A DNA stretch of 35,566 nucleotides from contig JABDOZ010000175.1 in the NCBI GenBank assembly GCA_013043005.1, forward strand, positions 1 to 35,566, in the 5' to 3' direction. The translations under genes and the position numbers were made by a program. Below, one piece after another: positions 31,764 through 35,566 of this stretch; the stretch's first letter is position 1; each line of letters starts with the position of its first letter. Source of the stretch: Flavobacteriaceae bacterium (GTDB taxonomy: Bacteria; Bacteroidota; Bacteroidia; Flavobacteriales; Flavobacteriaceae). Under the pieces are notes generated by a model, which made no database searches, was not told where the DNA came from, and saw only the letters and a program-made list of their open reading frames with translations.

Positions 31764-32342
31764 ATGAAAAAATTAGTTTTAATATTGGCCATTGCCATTC
31801 TACCAGTAGCTTCATTTGCTCAAAGCATATTTGATCAATTTGAAGACTTGGATGGCGTAACATCAGTAGTAGTAAATCAAAATATGTTTAAATTACTATC
31901 GAAAATTGATGTTGAAACAAACGATCCTGAATCTCAGGAATACCTGGATATGATAGAAAACTTGACAAGTCTGAAAGTATTAACAACAGGAGATGAGGCT
32001 ATTTCAGTAAAAATGAAAGGTGAAGTTGATCGTTACTTGAAAAGATCAAAATTACAAGAACTTATGCGAGTTAAAGATGGTGAGCAAACAGTTAAGTTCT
32101 ATATTAAAGAAGGGAAGAACGAAGATCATGTTAGTGAATTATTAATGTTCATCACCGGATTGAAAGAAGTAACTAAGGATGTAGATATGTCCATTAATGG
32201 TAAAAAACGTGAATTTGAAACAGTTTTGTTAACTCTTACTGGAGATATAGATCTTAAACAAATTTCAAAATTGACTAACCAAATGGATATTCCAGGAGGA
32301 AAGCAATTAGAAAAAGCAGGTAAGGAAAAGAAAAAAATATAG
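31764..32342 (+). CDS. DUF4252 protein, periplasmic or envelope
   Basis: 192 residues with a signal peptide (MKKLVLILAIAILPVASFAQ). The mature part has the DUF4252 pattern: SIFDQFEDLDGVTSVVVNQNMFKLLSKID near the start, then DYLDMIENLTSLKVLTTGDE-type segments and a middle VKMKGEVDRYLKRSKLQELMRVKDGEQTVKFYIKEGKNEDHVSELLMFI. DUF4252 is a Bacteroidota family of unknown function, frequently downstream of ECF sigma genes. It is 12 bases after the anti-sigma gene and 3 bases before the second DUF4252 gene. A role in an envelope response controlled by the sigma factor is inferred. Confidence 0.88.
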   Translation: MKKLVLILAIAILPVASFAQSIFDQFEDLDGVTSVVVNQNMFKLLSKIDVETNDPESQEYLDMIENLTSLKVLTTGDEAISVKMKGEVDRYLKRSKLQELMRVKDGEQTVKFYIKEGKNEDHVSELLMFITGLKEVTKDVDMSINGKKREFETVLLTLTGDIDLKQISKLTNQMDIPGGKQLEKAGKEKKKI

Positions 32343-32345
32343 GTG

Positions 32346-32891
32346 ATGAAACAATCAATCATGAAAGTTATCATAGGGAGTTTCTTGGTTACAGCGTTTT
32401 TAAGCTGTAACCAAGGTCCTACTCTACAGAGTTATATAGTGGACAATCAGGAAACTAACAATTTTACTACTATAGATTTACCAACAAGTGTTGTAAGTTT
32501 TGATGAATCTAAATTGTCAGATGATCAAAAACAAGCCTACGAATCCGTAAAAAGGTTGAATTTTTTAGGGTATTCGATGAAGGATGGTAATGAAGCTGAA
32601 TACAAAGCGGAATTGCAGAAAGTAAGGTCGATTTTGAAAGACAAAAAATATAAAGAATTAATGCGTATGGGGAATAATGAGGAAGGCAAAGTATTAATTA
32701 AATATTTAGGAACCGAAACAGAAATAGACGAACTGATTGTATTTGGTAATATGAATGATCAAGGATTCGGAATATTGAGAGTACTTGGCAAGAACATGCA
32801 ACCAAAAAATATGATAAAACTTGTTGAGGGTATGAAAGATGCTAATATCGATGAAGATCAATTAAAAGGAATTACAGAATTTTTTAAATAG
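32346..32891 (+). CDS. DUF4252 lipoprotein
   Basis: 181 residues from the ATG at 32346. The N-terminus (MKVIIGSFLVTAFLSC) ends with an LSC lipobox, so this copy is a lipoprotein, unlike its soluble neighbour. The core matches DUF4252: SLKRLNFLGYSMK-like segment (VKRLNFLGYSMKDGNEAEYKAEL), ILKDKKYKELMRMGNNEEGKVLIKYLGTETEIDELIVFGNMNDQGFGILRVLG. The two DUF4252 genes are diverged paralogues; one soluble and one anchored suggests they may pair at the membrane. A strong terminator shortly follows. Confidence 0.87.
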   Translation: MKQSIMKVIIGSFLVTAFLSCNQGPTLQSYIVDNQETNNFTTIDLPTSVVSFDESKLSDDQKQAYESVKRLNFLGYSMKDGNEAEYKAELQKVRSILKDKKYKELMRMGNNEEGKVLIKYLGTETEIDELIVFGNMNDQGFGILRVLGKNMQPKNMIKLVEGMKDANIDEDQLKGITEFFK

Positions 32892-32914
32892 AATTTAGCA
32901 AGATTAATATAAAG

Positions 32915-32941
32915 AATCCCGATTTAATCGGGATTTTTTTT
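32915..32941. terminator. Bidirectional terminator closing the DUF4252 operon and the purB transcript
   Basis: Stem AATCCCGAT (32915-32923) with ATCGGGATT (32927-32935), 9 perfect pairs, loop TTA, then eight T. The loop is the stop codon of the minus-strand small gene. Confidence 0.9.
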
Positions 32942-33103
32942 GTTCTTCATCGCCAGAATTAAATTGATCATTAAAATTAGAAATCCTATCAAAAGTAAAA
33001 TTATTACCATAAAATTGTCCAAGAGATCAAGTGTGCCTGCTAAGAAAAAACAAGCCGTTACAAGAGCAGACAATAGTAATGATTGCAAATTGGTTAAAAA
33101 CAT
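32924..33103 (-). CDS. Small two-helix membrane protein downstream of purB (59 residues)
   Basis: A short open frame beginning MFLTNLQSLLLSALVTACFF and continuing LAGTLDLLDNFMVIILLLIG, then FLILMINLILAMKNKKNPD. Two hydrophobic helices are visible, at about 4-24 and 31-51, with a short acidic turn (LDLLDN) between them and a positive C-terminal tail. It begins 9 bases after the purB stop on the same strand, so it is probably co-transcribed. Its stop codon lies in the loop of the shared terminator. The antisense frame on the plus strand at 32940-33140 has no such features. No family is recognised. Confidence 0.6.
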   Translation of the reverse strand: MFLTNLQSLLLSALVTACFFLAGTLDLLDNFMVIILLLIGFLILMINLILAMKNKKNPD

Positions 33104-33111
33104 AGTTTTAG

Positions 33112-34455
33112 TTAGATTCCTGTATAATTCTGAGGAGTGATCTTTTTCAATTCCTGTTTAATTTTATCATTAACCTCAAGTGTATCAATAAAATTGGATA
33201 TTGATTTTTTTGTAATTGATTCGTTAGTTCTGGTTAACCTTTTCAACGCTTCATAGGGATTTGGGAATCCTTCACGACGCAAAATAGTTTGAATAGCTTC
33301 CGCAACAACAGCCCAGTTATTTTCTAAATCATCGTTAAATTTGGACTCATTTAATAACAATTTGCTTAACCCTTTTAAAGTTGATTTAAAAGCTATAATA
33401 GTATGCCCAAAAGGCACTCCTACATTTCTCAAAACAGTACTATCAGTCAAATCTCGCTGCATTCTGGATATTGGAAGCTTTGATGATAGATGTTCAAAAA
33501 CGGCATTTGCCAAACCTAAATTACCTTCACTATTCTCAAAATCAATTGGGTTGACTTTGTGGGGCATTGCAGAACTACCGACTTCACCTTTTTTAATCGT
33601 TTGCTTAAAATAGTCCATAGAAATATAAGTCCAAATATCTCGGTCTAGATCTAGTATAATTGTATTGATGCGTTTTATACAGTCAAATAAAGCTGCCATG
33701 TGATCATAATGTTCAATTTGAGTAGTTGGAAATGAATGTTGCAAGCCTAACTTTTCCTGGACAAATTGACCACCAAATTGTTTCCAGTTTATATCCGGAT
33801 AGGCTATTTTATGAGCATTAAAGTTTCCAGTTGCTCCGCCAAATTTTGCAGCACTTGGTATATCATTTAACAAATTAAATTGTTCTTCTAAACGAACAAC
33901 AAACACTTCAATTTCTTTACCCAATCGGGTAGGAGAAGCAGGTTGGCCATGCGTTCTTGCAAGCATTGGAACATTTGACCACTCCTTGGATAGTTCTTTT
34001 AGTTTATTTAAAAGTGTAAAATATTCAGGAACGTAAATGTCGTTCATTGCTTCTTTTATACTTAAAGGAATTGCTGTGTTATTTATATCTTGAGATGTAA
34101 GTCCAAAATGTATGAATTCCTTAAATTCATTTAAGCCCAAATCATCGAACTTCTCCTTTATAAAGTATTCAACGGCTTTAACATCATGATTAGTGATATT
34201 TTCAATTCTTTTTACAGACAAAGCGTCTTCCAGAGTAAAGTTTTGATAGATTTCTCTAAGTTCTTTAAACTGCTCAAATTTTAATTGACTTAATTGAGGC
34301 AAAGGTAATTCGCAAAGCGCAATGAAATATTCAATTTCAACTAAAACCCGATATTTAATTAGTGCTTCTTCAGAAAAATAGTTCCCTAATTCATTGACCT
34401 TGCTTCTATATCTGCCATCTATTGGTGAAATAGCATTTAACTCATTTAAAGACAT
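33112..34455 (-). CDS. purB: Adenylosuccinate lyase
   Basis: 447 residues from the ATG at 34455, giving MSLNELNAISPIDGRYRSKV, the typical start. An upstream ATG at 34482 would put the start inside a promoter element, TATCTTTG. Fumarase/aspartase superfamily signature GSSAMPHKVNPIDFEN is present, with the flexible-loop serines. The SQDINNTAIPL and RTHGQPASPTRLGKE segments fit the same family. The enzyme acts twice in purine synthesis, cutting SAICAR and adenylosuccinate with release of fumarate. It sits divergent to the DUF1028 gene and probably runs into the small two-helix gene downstream. Confidence 0.97.
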   Translation of the reverse strand: MSLNELNAISPIDGRYRSKVNELGNYFSEEALIKYRVLVEIEYFIALCELPLPQLSQLKFEQFKELREIYQNFTLEDALSVKRIENITNHDVKAVEYFIKEKFDDLGLNEFKEFIHFGLTSQDINNTAIPLSIKEAMNDIYVPEYFTLLNKLKELSKEWSNVPMLARTHGQPASPTRLGKEIEVFVVRLEEQFNLLNDIPSAAKFGGATGNFNAHKIAYPDINWKQFGGQFVQEKLGLQHSFPTTQIEHYDHMAALFDCIKRINTIILDLDRDIWTYISMDYFKQTIKKGEVGSSAMPHKVNPIDFENSEGNLGLANAVFEHLSSKLPISRMQRDLTDSTVLRNVGVPFGHTIIAFKSTLKGLSKLLLNESKFNDDLENNWAVVAEAIQTILRREGFPNPYEALKRLTRTNESITKKSISNFIDTLEVNDKIKQELKKITPQNYTGI

Positions 34456-34479
34456 ATTTATCGTGGTTTTTTGAAGATT

Positions 34480-34487
34480 CAAAGATA
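34480..34487 (-). promoter_or_regulatory. Candidate -7 element of purB
   Basis: Minus-strand TATCTTTG matches TAnnTTTG. The expected start point, near 34473, is downstream of the ATG at 34482, which supports the purB start at 34455. The -33 position reads TAG instead of TTG. Confidence 0.5.
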
Positions 34488-34550
34488 GTTAATTCACAAC
34501 TTAATACTAAAATTTAAAAATACTTATATTAGACCATAAATACTTATAAA

Positions 34551-35531
34551 ATGAAGAATATATTAATCTTTATCGGATTCATTATCCCTAATATAATTCA
34601 AGCACAAGCTTATAAAAAATCTGAACCTTTAACACATACTTATTCTATTGTTGCAAGAGATTCAGTTACTGGAGATTTGGGTGTGGCAGTCCAAAGTCAT
34701 TGGTTTAGTGTTGGAAGTGTTGTTTCTTATGGAAAAGCAGGTGTTGGTGTGGTTGCAACTCAGTCTTTAGTTAACCCTAGTTATGGACCAAAAGGATTGG
34801 CTTTAATGGAACAAGGACTATCTGCTCAACAGTCTTTAGAAGCATTATTAGCAAATGATAAGGGAGAAATGTACAGACAAGTTGCTTTCTTAGATGTTAG
34901 TGGTAGTGTTGCCACGCATACGGGTAATTTGTGTATTGATGAGGCAGGTCATAGACAAGGAAAGAACTTTTCCGTTCAAGCCAATATGATGCTTAATAAT
35001 ACGGTCTGGGATGCCATGGCTGACGCATTTGAAAACACTAAAGGAACTTTAAGTGAACGAATCCTTGCAAGCTTAAAGGCAGCAGAAAATGAAAAAGGAG
35101 ATATACGTGGAAAGCAATCTGCTTCTATTTTAATAGTAAAAGGACAACCTACGGGAAATAATTGGGAAGATACTATTATGGATCTGCGAGTTGAAGATCA
35201 TGAAAATCCTTTAGAGGAATTAGATCGTTTGATGCAAATTCATAAAGCGTACGATTTTATGAATAAAGGTGATCTGGCAATGGAAGAAGGGAATTCTAAA
35301 GAAGCTGAACAACTATATTTAGAGGCTCAAAATTTGTTTCCGGAAAATCTTGAAATGCAATATTGGTATGCGATCAACTTGCTAAATAACGATGAATTTG
35401 ATAAAGCTAAACCAATTTTACAATCTATATTTAAGGAGGATCCGAACTGGAAAACCTTGACTTCAAGGTTAGTAAAAAGTAAACTATTGGTTATTACAGA
35501 AAAAGATTTGGCTAAAGTTATGAAGCTTTGA
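34551..35531 (+). CDS. Secreted DUF1028 protein with TPR-like C-terminus
   Basis: 326 residues. Signal peptide MKNILIFIGFIIPNIIQAQA. Residues about 25-225 form a DUF1028 domain, an Ntn-hydrolase-like fold: HTYSIVARDSVTGDLGVAVQSHWFSVGSVVSYGKAGVGVVATQS, then YGPKGLALMEQGLSAQQSLEALLANDKGEMYRQVAFLDVSG, and later RGKQSASILIV. The C-terminus (NSKEAEQLYLEAQNLFPENLEMQYWYAINLLNNDEFDKAKPILQSIF) is TPR-like with two repeats. The function of DUF1028 is not known; some members come from sugar or amino-acid utilisation loci. Exported to the periplasm by the signal. The gene ends 35 bases before the window edge, where nothing further is visible. Confidence 0.88.
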   Translation: MKNILIFIGFIIPNIIQAQAYKKSEPLTHTYSIVARDSVTGDLGVAVQSHWFSVGSVVSYGKAGVGVVATQSLVNPSYGPKGLALMEQGLSAQQSLEALLANDKGEMYRQVAFLDVSGSVATHTGNLCIDEAGHRQGKNFSVQANMMLNNTVWDAMADAFENTKGTLSERILASLKAAENEKGDIRGKQSASILIVKGQPTGNNWEDTIMDLRVEDHENPLEELDRLMQIHKAYDFMNKGDLAMEEGNSKEAEQLYLEAQNLFPENLEMQYWYAINLLNNDEFDKAKPILQSIFKEDPNWKTLTSRLVKSKLLVITEKDLAKVMKL

Positions 35532-35566
35532 TTTTTTTAATGATATGTTTAGCTCTTGCCTTAAAG

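Noticed and set aside
32940-33140. 66-codon plus-strand frame after the DUF4252 operon
   Set aside because: It lies in the terminator T tract and antisense to a better frame that codes for two membrane helices; its own product is basic and featureless.
1-35566. Mobile element, prophage or CRISPR array
   Set aside because: No transposase, integrase, phage gene, target-site duplication or regularly spaced repeats were seen; the only repeats are the short intergenic palindromes.

Overview
This is a compact, AT-rich chromosomal segment from a member of the Flavobacteriaceae (phylum Bacteroidota); the genus cannot be fixed from the sequence alone. The assignment rests on a type IX secretion C-terminal sorting domain, a zinc-free type B L31 protein, a CarB that ends before the allosteric domain, the Bacteroidota-type GlmU-like protein, paired DUF4252 proteins behind an ECF sigma factor, and promoters of the form TTG-N19-TAnnTTTG (seen exactly upstream of rpmE2 and rpmH). 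No tRNA, rRNA, CRISPR array, insertion sequence or phage gene is visible. Most of the window is housekeeping and core metabolism.

Layout. 1-2230: the 3' part of a double-DUF1566 surface-type protein, then a BNR/Asp-box lipoprotein. 2227-3790 (minus): an ECF sigma factor operon with a one-helix membrane protein and a Spy/CpxP-like periplasmic protein; the sigma gene has no normal start codon. 3790-4110: a gene-free stretch holding four consecutive perfect hairpins. 4111-9212 (minus): MsbA-like ABC exporter, phosphohexomutase, GT2 glycosyltransferase and DUF4199 protein, an envelope/sugar block. 9301-10878: rpmE2 and a GlmU-like protein. 10875-16972: a peptide-binding lipoprotein, mtaB, a small GNAT-like protein, an alpha/beta hydrolase, a lytic transglycosylase, a half-size TSUP permease and a TPR-like membrane protein. 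17038-20280: rpmH and carB. 20338-21644: an ankyrin protein coupled to a DOMON-type type IX cargo protein. 21650-23600 (minus): a possible gene tail remnant, a thioesterase and rmuC.

23699-29110 is the vitamin B12 uptake locus: btuF, btuC and btuD analogues on the minus strand, and divergent to them a cobalamin riboswitch followed by a TonB-dependent receptor. Together these would move B12 across both membranes. The intergenic spacer also encodes a 35-residue single-helix membrane protein that is too small for ordinary gene calling. 29126-30568 is a secreted S41 protease. 30715-32891 is a second ECF sigma operon with a TGTAAC-N16-CGTC promoter, a one-helix anti-sigma candidate and two DUF4252 envelope proteins. 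32924-34455 is purB with a second overlooked small membrane protein (59 residues) directly downstream. 34551-35531 is a secreted DUF1028 protein with TPR-like repeats.

Nothing here amounts to a clear new defence or mobile system. The most worthwhile leads are the sigma factor with a non-AUG start, the four-hairpin element next to it, the two small membrane proteins, and an intergenic inverted repeat present at two sites.
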